DNA of 64,000 nt, from contig NC_089390.1 of the NCBI RefSeq assembly GCF_003171515.1, positions 2,418,001 through 2,482,000 on the forward strand, read 5' to 3'. The translations under genes and the position numbers were made by a program. Below, in pieces: positions 52,343 through 63,383 of the stretch. Below the pieces are notes generated by a model that was given only the letters and a program-made list of their open reading frames with translations, did no database searches and was not told the DNA's origin. Position 1 is the first letter of the stretch; each line of letters opens with the position of its first letter. This DNA comes from Pyrenophora tritici-repentis (lineage: Eukaryota; Ascomycota; Dothideomycetes; Pleosporales; Pleosporaceae).

Positions 52343-53677
52343 CTATAGGACTTCAAACTCGTAATAGACGTATGCGGTATACTCTTGATCACCCATGTGC
52401 CCAGCTTGTTGCATGTCGTTCGACATGGCCGCGTCATCCTTCTTGATACGACCTTTGCTGTCACGACCAAAGGCATTGCCACCAAGGTATGAGTAGGCCG
52501 TGTCGAGATTCGTCTTTGCCGTCTTTGCTTGTTTGGGGGTAGTCTGTAGTCATCAGTCATTTGAACACGGCTCCCAGGCACCGTGTTTACTCACCTGAAC
52601 TATACCGCATACAAAGTCAAGCGGCAGACCGTATCGCAGCACCGTCTCCACAAACACTCTTAGGGCCAGCGCATGAATCCAGATCATGGCACTCTCGCTG
52701 TACCCCGTCCGACCCAGCCGCAGCGCCTCGCCCCAGAGCTTCCGCTCATCCTTTGCCAGCTGATCTGCCTCTTTGGCCTCCTCTTCCTTTCCTCCCTCCT
52801 TGTATTGGTAGTCTCTCGGCGTCCACCTCTTCTCCCTGCACTTGTGCACAAACTCGGGCGAGTGCTTTTTGAATGTTGTAACGGCGAAGAGGGTGAATTC
52901 GTCGTCTTCGGCGAGCTTGTTGGCAGACCGCGGAACGACCATGGGACACAGCTCCTCGTATTGCTGGTAAAAGTCTTTTACGACCGTGTTGGGTACGGCA
53001 ATGAGGTGGGTATCGAGGTATTCCGAGTCGCGGATCAGCGCCTTTGGGTTTACGACATTGACGAGGGATTTGGTTGAGAGGTTTCCGGTGCGCTTCCGCT
53101 CTGCGGCTGCGAGGGCGCCTTTGGTCTGGTTGTACTGGCTAAACTTGGACTTTACGTCGTTGTCGATGCCTTGAATCTCCTGCGCACATGATCAGCCAGA
53201 GTAGTGTTGCGCCAGCTGCGCGGTGCCCACCTTCTGTAATGCATCTATGAGGTCTGCGATGGGCTTGTCCGCCCGGTACTTGACCTTGTTCCACTGGAAG
53301 TTTCGCAGGTACTGGTCGACAGGCTCTACGTCATGTGAGCTCTAGCTACTAATCGCCCGGTGCATCCCCGACATACTATCGTTTATCGTCTTCTGCTGCT
53401 GTATCTTGCCCTCGTCGCCGTCTAGTATCTGCCGTAGGCTCTCTCCGACCTTTCCGACAACACCCTCACACGCATTACTAAGCTTGGCAAGGTCATCCGC
53501 CTGTTGCACCAGTGCATCCAGAGTTCCGATCTTGAAGTTGGGTATCGCGAACGGCGAGGTGGTCCCCACGTCATTGGTTACCGTGGACCGAAGAGCTGTG
53601 AGAGCATCCTCGGCATGATTCGAGGGCGAGATGGACGTCGGCAGCGACACCAGCAGGTACTTGCTGCCCTTGGACAT
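52343..53677 (-). CDS. vma5: V-type proton ATPase subunit C
   Basis: Four exons on the minus strand: 53677..53377, 53325..53231, 53179..52595 and 52543..52343, 393 residues, the usual length. Starts MSKGSKYLLVSLPTS; later PVDQYLRNFQWNKVKYR, then FSQYNQTKGALAAAERKRTGNL, RSANKLAEDDEF, and a C-terminus with YSYLGGNAFGRDSKGRIKKD. All are typical of V-ATPase subunit C. The subunit links the V1 stator to Vo on vacuolar and endosomal membranes and takes part in reversible assembly. Divergent from the glycine cleavage gene; 230 bp separate the starts. Confidence 0.96.
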
Positions 53678-53907
53678 GGTTGCTGCAGTTGTTTCGGAGC
53701 GATCGGGGCGCGATATAAGCGGTTATGGGAACGATGGCCGTTTTGGTGGATGGAATCCCGCGCAGCTCGATGAGAGCTTGGGCCCACGGCTAGACCAAGG
53801 TAAGCCCGCAGCTGCCGTCATGCCAGTCTTATATAGAACCGCCGTGAGTACCCGCCGAGCAGCCAACAGCAGAATTTCTTCAAGTTTTCCAATCTCACCC
53901 ACACACA
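53678..53907. promoter_or_regulatory. divergent promoter of vma5 and gcv1
   Basis: Two start codons 230 bp apart and facing away imply a shared promoter. No certain TATA box. Confidence 0.6.
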
Positions 53908-55338
53908 ATGACTTCAAAAAGAGCAATTGCTGCGTTGCGTCCGGCCGTCAATGGTCTTGCGCCGCGAATTCGGAGAGCCGAACGTATACAGACGGCGCGC
54001 TATTCCACAAGTTCATACACAACTCCCACCCCACGACCCCGCAAACTTACACAACAATCTCATCAACAGATCCGTTTTGCTTCTTCAGAGACCGGATCTG
54101 ACCAACTGGGCAAAACTGGTCTCTACGAACTTCACAAAAAACATGGTGCCAAGTTTGTACCCTTTGGCGGCTACTCCATGCCCGTGCAATATAGCGACCT
54201 GAGCATTATCGATTCGCATAACTGGACAAGAGAGAAGGCTAGCTTGTTCGATGTTGGTCACATGTAAGACGAAAGCATGCCAAGTTGCGCAACATCAAAA
54301 TAACTAACATACTATTCAAGGGTCCAGCACCACTTTTCTGGCCCTGGTGCTGAAGCTTTCCTTGAAAGCATCACACCATCGTCACTATCTTCATTACTCA
54401 AGCACCAGTCCACGCTTTCAACCTTGTTGCATTCAACCGGTGGCATCGTAGATGACACAGTAGTCACGCGTCTAGCCGACAAGTTCTACGTCGTCACCAA
54501 TGCCGGGTGCAGGGAAAAGGACACAGCCTACTTCAAAACGCAACTAGACGCCTGGAAGAACTCGCACCCTGATCAACCCGTTGAGTGGAAGATACTCGAC
54601 GGTCAAGGTCTCATCGCCCTCCAAGGCCCCTTGTCCTCTGAGGTTCTCTCCCGTGTCCTAGACGACAAGTCCAAAAAAGATCTCGAATCCCTCTACTTTG
54701 GCCAATGTACCGCTGCAACAATCAAAGGCACTGATGCAGAAGTGCTCGTAAGCCGCGGTGGCTACACCGGTGAAGATGGTTTTGAAATCAGTATTCCCGC
54801 GTACGCCACAGAGGCCATCACCCAATTCCTGCTCGACTCCGCCAAAGACGAGCTACGCTTCGCGGGTCTAGGCGCCCGCGACACCCTGCGACTAGAAGCA
54901 GGCATGTGTCTCTACGGCCACGATCTCGACGACACCACCACGCCCGTCGAAGCCGGCCTCTCTTGGATTATCGGCAAGGACCGCCGCGCAAACGGAGGCT
55001 TCCTCGGCGACTCCGTCATCCTACAGCAGCTGAAGAAGAAGTCGGAAGGTGGTGGTGTATCACGCCGACGCGTTGGCCTCATCGTTGAAGGATCCCCTGC
55101 GAGAGAAGGTGCGGAGATAATCAACGAGGCGGGTGAGAAAATTGGTACGATTACTTCTGGTTGTCCGTCGCCGACGCTCAAGAAGAATATCTCCATGGGC
55201 TATGTGAAGGACGGTATGCATAAGGCGGGTACGGAGGTTGAAGTTGTGGTGAGGGGGAGGAAGAGGAAGGCGGTTGTTACTAAGATGCCGTTTCTCCCTA
55301 GCAAGTATTATAAGCAGCCTGCCAACATTAAGGCGTAA
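53908..55338 (+). CDS. gcv1: aminomethyltransferase, glycine cleavage T-protein
   Basis: Exons 53908..54263 and 54321..55338, 457 residues. The first 60 residues are Arg/Ser/Thr-rich and nearly free of acids, a mitochondrial presequence. Family marks: [32 protein letters not shown] split by the 57-nt intron, [55 protein letters not shown], and the C-terminal [17 protein letters not shown]. The enzyme transfers the methylene of glycine from the H-protein lipoamide to tetrahydrofolate and releases ammonia in the mitochondrial matrix. Confidence 0.97.
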
Positions 55339-55696
55339 ATGGAGCATGATATAGGGCTGGTTTACATCCTTTTGCCGGTGGTTTTATTTGTTTCAGGCAA
55401 CCTTTCAACATGTAGTTGCCTTGTTTGATGGTATAGATACTCGGAGTCTACTCTAAGGCCCAAGCTCTGATGAGTGTGTTCAGCCAGACTATGTGGCTCA
55501 GGTAATTCAATTTTTCATTTGCCTTTCAAATGCATAACAAACAACAAAAGTATAAGAGGCGTTCTTTTATAGAGAATTTGTCTTATTCAACTGTCCTTAG
55601 CGTTTTGCCATGTGCGGGGTTAACTGATCTATTTGATACATTGAATCTAGAGTAAGAAGTATACATTACGTATGAGACGCACCCTTGAAGTAAGTA
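55339..55696. other. intergenic, nothing recognised
   Basis: AT-rich 3' flank of the T-protein gene. No feature seen. Confidence 0.4.
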
Positions 55697-56200
55697 TCAT
55701 CGACGCAAATATTGAGTACATGTATAGTCATATACGCGTGAGCTTGAAATTCTGTTTGATAGGTTTCCATGGGCAAGAATCGAGAAAACTGAGAGGCGCT
55801 TACCTCTGTCAACGTAGACGTCGTCATTTGCATATGTATTGTCACCATAAGTAATATTGAAAGTGTAGTCCTCCTTGATCTTGGACTTGTCGGGTTGATG
55901 AACATCACGATTGCGGATCTGCTCTTGGGGCTGTAGGGTAGAAATGGTCCAACTTTGACATACGTTAGCATTCAAGGGGCCAACGATAATCATATGCCGA
56001 CTTCGTAAACTTACAGATCAGAACTTCCCGTGTCAAGGAGAACATGGATGGGATCATCTCCAAACTTCATAGGGTTCACGCAGTACGTCATGGTTGGACT
56101 GTCCCAGGTAGTTTCTTGGCTTACCTAGTTCCACTGGGCTGGAAACCACTGCGCAGGCAAAAGCAAGCGCAACCTCCATAATTTGAGCAGCGGAAGGCAT
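55697..56200 (-). pseudogene. truncated aspartic protease (A1, pepsin-like) fragment
   Basis: On the minus strand from an ATG at 56200: a hydrophobic leader, then VLLDTGSSDL (first catalytic Asp, near 56010), an intron-like break with GTAAGT, then WTIST and, further on, FNITYGDNTYANDDVYVD, which fits the flap side of pepsins. A second GTAAGC intron follows, and the frame ends at a TGA near 55697. The second half with the other DTG/DSG is absent. The leader and the Asp segment also cannot be joined in one frame with a reasonable intron. This is the N-terminal quarter of an A1 protease, decayed. Confidence 0.6.
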
Positions 56201-57322
56201 TATGGCGAGAGGATGCGTATGCTGTAATCAAGGAGAGTGGAAGAGAGTTTACTGGAGTAGATAAGAAATGACAAGAGCTAGACACTACTCATGGCTTTAT
56301 ATCACGAAGTCACAAACAGTGTCATTGTCGGATCACAGATATCAACGATATCTCAGCCACGCGATCGGCCGCACTGACCTCGGTCACGCGAGCAGGCGCA
56401 CTGATCGCGGCGTCCGAGCAGCGCTCAGACCAGACCTCCAATATCTAGCTCTTCCATAGTTCTCCTTCGCAAGACAATCAATCAGAACAATCACCAAATA
56501 GAATGCATTCCTAGTTACGTTATTTCCTTTTCGCACTCAGTGCAAAGCCCTACCGACAGTCATCAAAATAAGTCTTATCGCGGTGTGCTTTGCCATCGTA
56601 TGCGAATCGGGCTACACCTTTTTCATGAGAGTACGAACACTTCATGTTGGTGCATGAGCCCCTCTGCGACTTGTCCGAACTTCCAAATCCCGCAAGGTTC
56701 CGAGTAAGCTCATATTGTAGTTTCAAATACGCCGGGAAATGATAGAAAAGCTCGTGATAAGCACCACGTTGATCAGTTACGGGGCAAGTGGTCAGAGCCG
56801 CGGACAGCCTCTTCGACGTGAACTCCTGGTACACTCGGTATGCTTGTGGCTCAATCATGCGATAAATACATATTTACCTCCTGGAACATAACTTGGTGTT
56901 GCCATGCACGTACTGATAAGTGGAAGGAGTTGCAAACAGCATATCCAGCACAACTCACCCTTCTTTCTTCCGTGTCAAAGCTCTAAGGGGATATACTACC
57001 AACCCCATGACCAGATGCCTAGCGCCTTGGTTGTTCCGGTCATACGCTGGGACATGGGTGTGCGTCCATGCAATGTCGCAGGCAGCGTCGCTCAGGATCC
57101 ATGCGCAAGTCGGCGCCATTGAAGGGCGTTGTCATACCGACCAACAACTCGTATCACACGGAAAGATACGAAGCGATCACGACTGGTCGCTTAACGGTAG
57201 CAGGAACGAAAAAGATCAGTCCAAAGTCCGAGCGCAGATATTGAGATTTTGGTGTGATCGCAACGGAGAGTGCCACGTCCAAGTCGATTAAAGAATGATG
57301 TTAGTGGTGCACCTCAGCTTGC
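56201..57322. other. intergenic with one unrecognised minus-strand ORF
   Basis: A 102-codon minus-strand frame (56858-56550) has four cysteines and an aromatic-rich middle and resembles a short secreted or enzyme exon, but no splice joins it convincingly to the ATG frame near 57120-56955. I leave it uncalled. Confidence 0.35.
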
Positions 57323-58656
57323 TCATCTTCCACGTCCCCTGCCCCTTCCACCACCTCTTCCCCTACCACCTCCGCGCCCTCTACCACCCTTTCCTCTTGG
57401 CGCAGTCCTCTCATATATCTTGACATGATCGAATGGGCTATCGGCGACTCTGAGGTAGCTTGGCATACCGTTATCTACAACTGCTAAAACAACGTTCCTA
57501 TATCCATGCTTGAGCCTTTGGTACGGTTGATCCGAGTCTTTGGGTCTATCTTCTGGTACCTGTGCCATGAGATCATTCAGCTGTGCGCTCGTAGGAATGG
57601 CGCTTGTACGAGCATCAACGACACAGATGCGGAAGTCGGGGGTAAGACTTGCACGGGCAGATTTGCGGAACTTGGCTGTTGTGCGGTATACGTCAAAGTG
57701 GATGCGGTACGGGTTATCTAGGGACGGTGGAAGGATAAATGAGGGTGGGCATGCGCGGTCGTGGCTTGGGATAAGCTTGAGGAGACAGTAGATATCGCTG
57801 TAGCTCCTGTACAGTCCAGGTTTGATGAGCGGGCCGAAAGCCAGGTTCTCGGGTGAGATTGTATAAGTTGGCTGGCTCAGACGCCGCCATATATCGGCGA
57901 AGAAGCGTGCGATGATGCCAGGACCAGAATCAGGTTGCTCCTTAAGCTCTGGCGGGGCAGGCAATACCTCCCCTCTATCGTCATCCCATGTCCCCGTCCT
58001 GAAGACGACATAGCCTGACCTCTTCAATCCAGCATAGACGTTGTACATCTCCAGTGTCAACTTCCCGCCGACGCCTCCCTCGAAGCCGAGAAAGGCCGCA
58101 TACGCTGACTGTAGGCTCATGGGTGCACCATCCTCGGTCCTATAGACTGTCTCGTCGCCTACCTCGCGCTTCACCGGCCACCGACAGTCCAGTGTGCCTC
58201 TCTCGAGCAAGAATAGAGCCTCCTCAGGCAGGAGCCACTCCCTCCCGCCTTTGTTGGTGCCTATGGTCTGGAAGTGCTGAGATCGGACTTTGTCGACGCA
58301 TGCCATGTTGCGCTCGGGGTCATACATGGCTAGGATATGGCCCTTTTGCGTGTGGGTGCGTTGCCACGAGAGGACGCCATGCATGGCCCGGCGCGAGGCC
58401 TCGAGCGTGTCGAGCTGTAGGTTCGTCTCATGGCTTTCAAAGTCTTTCTCGCCGCGCTTGGGTAGCGTAGGATGTGCGCTATCCTGTGCGCTGTCGCGGT
58501 GAAATCAGCATGGTGGGGGACCAGAGCCGCAATAAGAGTGCAAATTGCCTACGTGAGTTTGTCGAGGAACCGAAAATCCTGCGCCTCTTCGGTGGGGTCA
58601 AAGTCAGCAGCGTCGGGCACGCGCAGGTGCGAAATGTCCTCGTCTTCGTCGGCCAT
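57323..58656 (-). CDS. sen54: tRNA-splicing endonuclease subunit Sen54
   Basis: Exons 58656..58553 and 58490..57323 on the minus strand, 423 residues, with a 62-nt intron. Starts MADEDEDISHLRVPDAADF; the Sen54 N-terminal domain follows with LPKRGEKDFE, then HTQKGHILAMYDPERNMACVDK, FQTIGT, WLLPEEALFLLERGTLDC and LTLEMYNVYAGLKRSGYVVFR. The tail has a Gly-Arg repeat (GRGRGGG). Sen54 is the structural partner of Sen2 in the heterotetramer that cuts introns from pre-tRNA. The Gly-Arg tail suggests RNA contact. Confidence 0.95.
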
Positions 58657-59360
58657 GATTCATCAAGAAATGTTGGTGAGAAAGGCAGACTAGGATCGGT
58701 GGTGGGGGTTGACTCGGAGATGGCTCGGATCGGCGGTGGGCGGACGGGGCAGCACGTGACTGTCGCCAAGGCGGCAGTGCCATATTCGACACGGCATAGG
58801 GACGCCGACATGAATGCATGTCATGCCGCTTAAACTGGGCCACGGCATCGCAGGCAACGCAGCAGGAACATCTGCCAGGCCAATGACAGGTCGTACAAGT
58901 GGCTTACCTACATCAGTCAATACACCTTCACGCCGTTACCCTATCACTGCATATGCGTTTGTGTCTCCATTTGTTTTCGGCAAAGTCTAAGTCAGACCAT
59001 TTTCAGGTAACGCAGGCATGCGGCACAGGGGAAAGGATCGCGGCATGTCTGGTGACAAACATTAGGCGTTGAGAATAGACCCAGGCAGGGCGTAAGTGAG
59101 GAGACGGTGCAGAACCGGCTGTCGTAGCGGTTGAACATGTGCGTACGGCACAAGGAAGCCGTCGACGGCATGTACAATGACAGACGACAGACGTCTGGAA
59201 TGGCTGGCAAAAGGCGACAATGCGGTAACGCCCAGGGAAAATCTTCACGGTGATTGAACGCTCGCTACCGAGACGGGAGAAGACTGTCACGGCCATCGAG
59301 AGTGGCACGAAGAAGACGACAGTGACGAGAAACTGCAGAGGATATCATCCCAGACAATGT
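58657..59360. other. intergenic, nothing recognised
   Basis: Promoter of SEN54 at the left, upstream region of cyanide hydratase at the right. Short ORFs only. Confidence 0.4.
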
Positions 59361-59361
59361 G

Positions 59362-59371
59362 TATATATATA
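59362..59371 (+). promoter_or_regulatory. TATA box of cyanide hydratase gene
   Basis: TATATATATA about 100 bp before the ATG at 59469, followed by a long C/A/T-rich leader. A strong TATA box fits an inducible gene. Confidence 0.6.
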
Positions 59372-59468
59372 GAGCCCTTCACTCACATCCATACCATCTC
59401 ATCCCATATTCAACCACTTGAGCACTCAACCACTCTCAACTCAAACCATTTCTTCTCCCATCTACATC

Positions 59469-60760
59469 ATGCCTTTCACCAAATACAAAGCCGCTGCAGT
59501 ACCTACTCCCCCTCCATCTTCCATAGAGCCCCTGTCTAACCAAACAACTAACCAGGTCACCTCTGAGCCCTGCTGGTTCGACCTTAATGCCGGCGTTCAA
59601 AAGACTATCGACTTCATCAACGAAGCCGGTGCCGCTGGCTGCAAGCTCGTCGCCTTTCCCGAAGTCTGGATCCCAGGCTACCCCTACTGGATGTGGAAGA
59701 TCAACTACCAGCAATCTCTGCCTTTGCTGAAGAAGTACCGCGAGAACTCTCTTCCTATTGATTCGGAAGAGTTTCGGAAAATTCGCAGGGCTGCGAGGGA
59801 TAATCAAATGTGAGTTTTCTGTTGTTCTAGTCTAATGCCTCACTTTGCTAGTTCTCACATTTGCATCTTTTACTTCACTGATACCGTTGCAGTTATGTCT
59901 CTCTGGGCTTCTCGGAGATCGATCATGCGACGTGCTATCTGACACAGACGCTGATCGATCCCACGGGCGAAGTCATCAACCACCGACGCAAAATCAAGCC
60001 TACACACGTTGAAAAGCTGGTCTATGGTGACGGTGCTGGCGACACATTCAAGTCCGTTACACAGACCGAGCTTGGGCGTCTGGGTCAACTCAACTGCTGG
60101 GAGAACATGAACCCATTCCTCAAGGCGCTCAACGTCTCCGAAGGCGAGCAGATCCACATCGCCGCGTGGCCTGTGTATCCCGGCAAGGAGACACTCAACT
60201 ACCCTGATCCAGCTACTAACGTTGCGGACCCAGCGTCTGACCTAGTAACGCCAGCATATGCTATCGAGACGGGGACTTGGACGCTGGCGCCGTTCCAGAG
60301 GCTGAGTAAGGAGGGTTTGAAGATCAATACGCCTGAAGGGGTAGAACCCGAGACTGACCCCTCAACGTACAATGGACATGCGCGTATCTACAGGCCAGAC
60401 GGGTCGCTGTATGCAAAGCCTGATAAGGACTTTGATGGTCTCATGTTTGTCGATGTATGTCTTTCCACTCCTGTATGTTTTGTATGGCTGCTAACAGATT
60501 CACAGATTGACCTCAACGAATGCCAGTTGACCAAGGCTCTGGCAGACTTCTCAGGTCATTACATGCGCCCTGACCTCATCCGCCTGCTCGTGGATACCCG
60601 TCGCAAGGAACTTGTTACTGAAGCTGATCCTCATGGTGGCATTACCTCGTACTCTACTCGCCAGCGTCTTGGTCTTGACGTGCTGCTCGATTCGGATGCG
60701 CACAAGCATCAGAAGAGCGGTGCTTCTGATTTGGGAGCTACGAACGGTTTGGCAAACTAG
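59469..60760 (+). CDS. cht: cyanide hydratase (nitrilase superfamily)
   Basis: Exons 59469..59498, 59556..59809, 59893..60454 and 60506..60760, 366 residues. The first intron (57 nt, stop-free) is read through by ORF scans; removing it gives [20 protein letters not shown], the start expected in the family. The third intron is also a multiple of three. Triad: Glu46 in [12 protein letters not shown], Lys in HRRKIKPTH, Cys in [23 protein letters not shown] near the C-terminus is typical of fungal cyanide hydratases. They turn hydrogen cyanide into formamide and form spiral oligomers; in plant-associated fungi they protect against cyanogenic hosts. Confidence 0.95.
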
Positions 60761-61404
60761 GTCTCAAGTCAGACATAGCTGCTTCTGCTGGACATGCCTC
60801 TTGAGTGCTTGCTCTGGTCTGAAAGCTTACAAACGGTCTCTACACAAAAGTTTAACTGTTCTTTACATTACTCAATAAATCATTCCACTCTTTTTCAGAT
60901 ACGACTGCATGCAGTGTTACAATGCTCAAAATCGAGAGCCGTGTACGAACAGAGTGCAACTGTAGACTTAGTTGGGCAAGAACGCGCAATGTCCCGTTTT
61001 TTCTCTATCGAGGTGCGCCAGTCCCGTACATGACTCGAGGACATTTTCAGGAATGCAGGTGTCGGCTAACCAACTTCAAGACGGCAGGTGAATCACTGAT
61101 CCTACCCAAACAACTGCAATCCAACACTGCACTTACCAAAACTTTATTAGTCGCAATGACATTCGCATCTTCCTTCTCTCAATTTCATGGTAACAATTGC
61201 CATACATTTCCACTCTCGCTTTCACCACCTACCACTCTACTTTGCACTCTCAGACTCAGACTCACTTTCACTTCGCCACCCCGCCCACCATTTCACGCTA
61301 AGAACATCGATATCCATGTCTACTCTCAAAGTCATTCCCAAAATCATTCTTTAATCTCAGCACTGCCCTCCCACTTCATCGTTCCCCCACACACCAAAGT
61401 CACC
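60761..61404. other. intergenic, promoter and leader of next gene
   Basis: No gene seen. The stretch before 61405 is CT/CA-rich like a fungal leader. Confidence 0.4.
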
Positions 61405-63158
61405 ATGGACGACCGCCACAAGCCACCCAACCGCTCAGCCTCCATGCCGCTTTTTCGAGAGTACCCGCAATCGCCCAAACGCGTCGAATTGCAAGCCTGG
61501 CAGCGCTCAGTAGAAGTAGCTCAGCGCGCAGTGGAAAAGGGAGTGCACGCACACATATTCCAGGGTTTCGGTAACTACAACACCACTGCCATAATACGGA
61601 CTCCAATCTATGGAGACTTTGCTAACCAGAAACTGAAGATTTCAATGGCACTACTGCTACTGCTACTGCTACTGCTACTGCTACTGCTACTGCTGGTGTG
61701 GTTGAAGTAGACTCGCCTGCGAGCGACACCACTGTCAAGCAAGTCCACAGCCAGAAGAACGATAACGACAAAGGTATTGCACCTACATCTGCACATCCCT
61801 ATGGGTTCAAACACGCGATGCACATGAAGGCAGAGAGACGCGGTCGCTTACCCAATGCCCTGCATACATCTCTGACTAACTCTGCAGTCCCTTTTGCGCG
61901 TATGTACCACACGGATGCCAGAGTGCCGCATAGCATGCCGAGTTCTATGCGACCTTCCGGTCCGGTGATCACGGCTGATGCGTTCGGCTCGCCTCAGGGT
62001 CTCAAGGGTCTTTACGGCACAGCGATGTTGCATCAGCGGAGAATGGCGAGTATGCCATCATCGCAATACGTGGGTCAGATGGATAATCAGATGTCGCCAG
62101 TGTCTAAGAGATGTGTTCCTCGAGGTCAAGAGATGGCAAAGATCCCTGCTATGTTTCAGCAATACCATTCTGATGAAGAGAAGAGGAATAGCGAGAGGGT
62201 AGTTGGGTTGAATAAGGAAAACGGTGGCTTTGCTGGATTCGGTATACCGCAGCCGTCTCCCAGATCCTTCAACAACACTCCTGGACACGGTCGCCAACCT
62301 ACCGATCCTTTCGTGGACTATACACCAGAACCGAGCTCTCGTATACTGCAGCCATCGAATCAGTATCTGGTTCCAGGTCAGTCTTCCGTCGGCGCATCCA
62401 GGTTCACTGCAGGTCTGCCATCGCCCGCCTCTGCTTTTGCACAAAATCTCGTTGCCACACAGCCGCTTCCTCAAGTCTTCTACAACACAGAGCCAAACAC
62501 ACCAGCATGGCCGTCTTCTGCTCCCCCAACATTCACGCTAAACGTTCCACCTAACAGGGCATACGCACCGTCACCTTCACCGCACGTATCTGCCCGCCCC
62601 TCTCTTCCCATACCTCCACCTCCTCTCCCCAGCCTCGGAGCCCACTACACGCAGGATCCCACCGGCCGCGCGCGTCTCGACTCGCAAAAGAGCGTCCGCG
62701 AAACCTGGATTCGCACCGAAGCCACAAAGATAGCTCAACTGTCTCGTCTCCGCCACCAAGCTGAACAGCTCTACACCAAGACCCAAACCCAAGAAGACTT
62801 TGAGCTCTGGCAGAAAGCCTCAGCCGCATTCGCCGAGGCTACCAGTTTGGAAAAGAGGCAGGAGGAGCGCCGCGCATTACTTCTGAAGGACAGGGATATG
62901 TTGCCGTTGACGACGACGAGGAAGGAGGACATGAGTGCTGCGATGAGGGAATTGTTTGAGACTGCGGGTGTGGATGGAGGAGAACGCAAGTTGTTGGGAT
63001 TTGTGATGGCGCTTATGGAGAGAGTCTGCGCAGAGGTCAAGGATGGGGAGGGCCATGAAGGCGGTATCTCAGCGGATATGCTTGCGACGCTTAGTTTGGA
63101 GGAGAAGAAGGAGCTGCGTAAGCATCTTGTTGGCCGACTCCAGAAGGTGCAAAAGTAG
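61405..63158 (+). CDS. hypothetical low-complexity protein with helical C-terminus
   Basis: Exons 61405..61570 and 61630..63158, 564 residues. The 59-nt intron (GTAACT donor, CTAACCAG end) moves the frame so that the adjoining hexanucleotide repeat codes Thr-Ala instead of a poly-Leu run that soon stops. The first 330 residues are rich in Ser, Pro, Gln, Asn and Gly and look disordered. Residues about 390-450 form a charged helix (WIRTEATKIAQLSRLRHQAE), then a compact helical end with Leu-rich segments. No family recognised. The ATG at 61405 has good context (CACCATGG). Confidence 0.75.
61653..61694 (+). repeat. (ACTGCT)7 coding microsatellite
   Basis: Seven perfect copies of ACTGCT, starting 24 bases after the acceptor at 61629. 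In the spliced frame they code (Thr-Ala)7. Confidence 0.95.
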
Positions 63159-63383
63159 GCGGACAGGTAGATGCCTAGGCCCGTTGCGAGATGAGGCAAG
63201 CAGAATCTATGTCCAAGTAGTATGACTTGATGGTGGAAACGGAGGAGGTGGTGTAAGACTAGCAAAGTATGTGGAATTCACGAGAAACCCATGCTCCCAT
63301 CTGTTTCCCTAAACAGGAAAAGAAAATTAATTACAAAGATTCTATGTACAAAACGTCATCAGGTCAGGTCAAATATAGCTAAT
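63159..63383. other. short intergenic between convergent genes
   Basis: 3' flanks of two convergent genes; nothing else seen. Confidence 0.4.

Noticed and set aside
56550..56858. 102-codon minus-strand ORF with four Cys, and a possible upstream exon near 57120-56955
   Set aside because: No acceptor brings the two into one frame without a stop, and no family is recognised.
60922..61710. A long ORF ending in a poly-Leu membrane-like run
   Set aside because: The Leu run is the hexanucleotide repeat read in the unspliced frame; a good intron at 61571-61629 moves the frame, and no signal before 61405 supports the upstream part.
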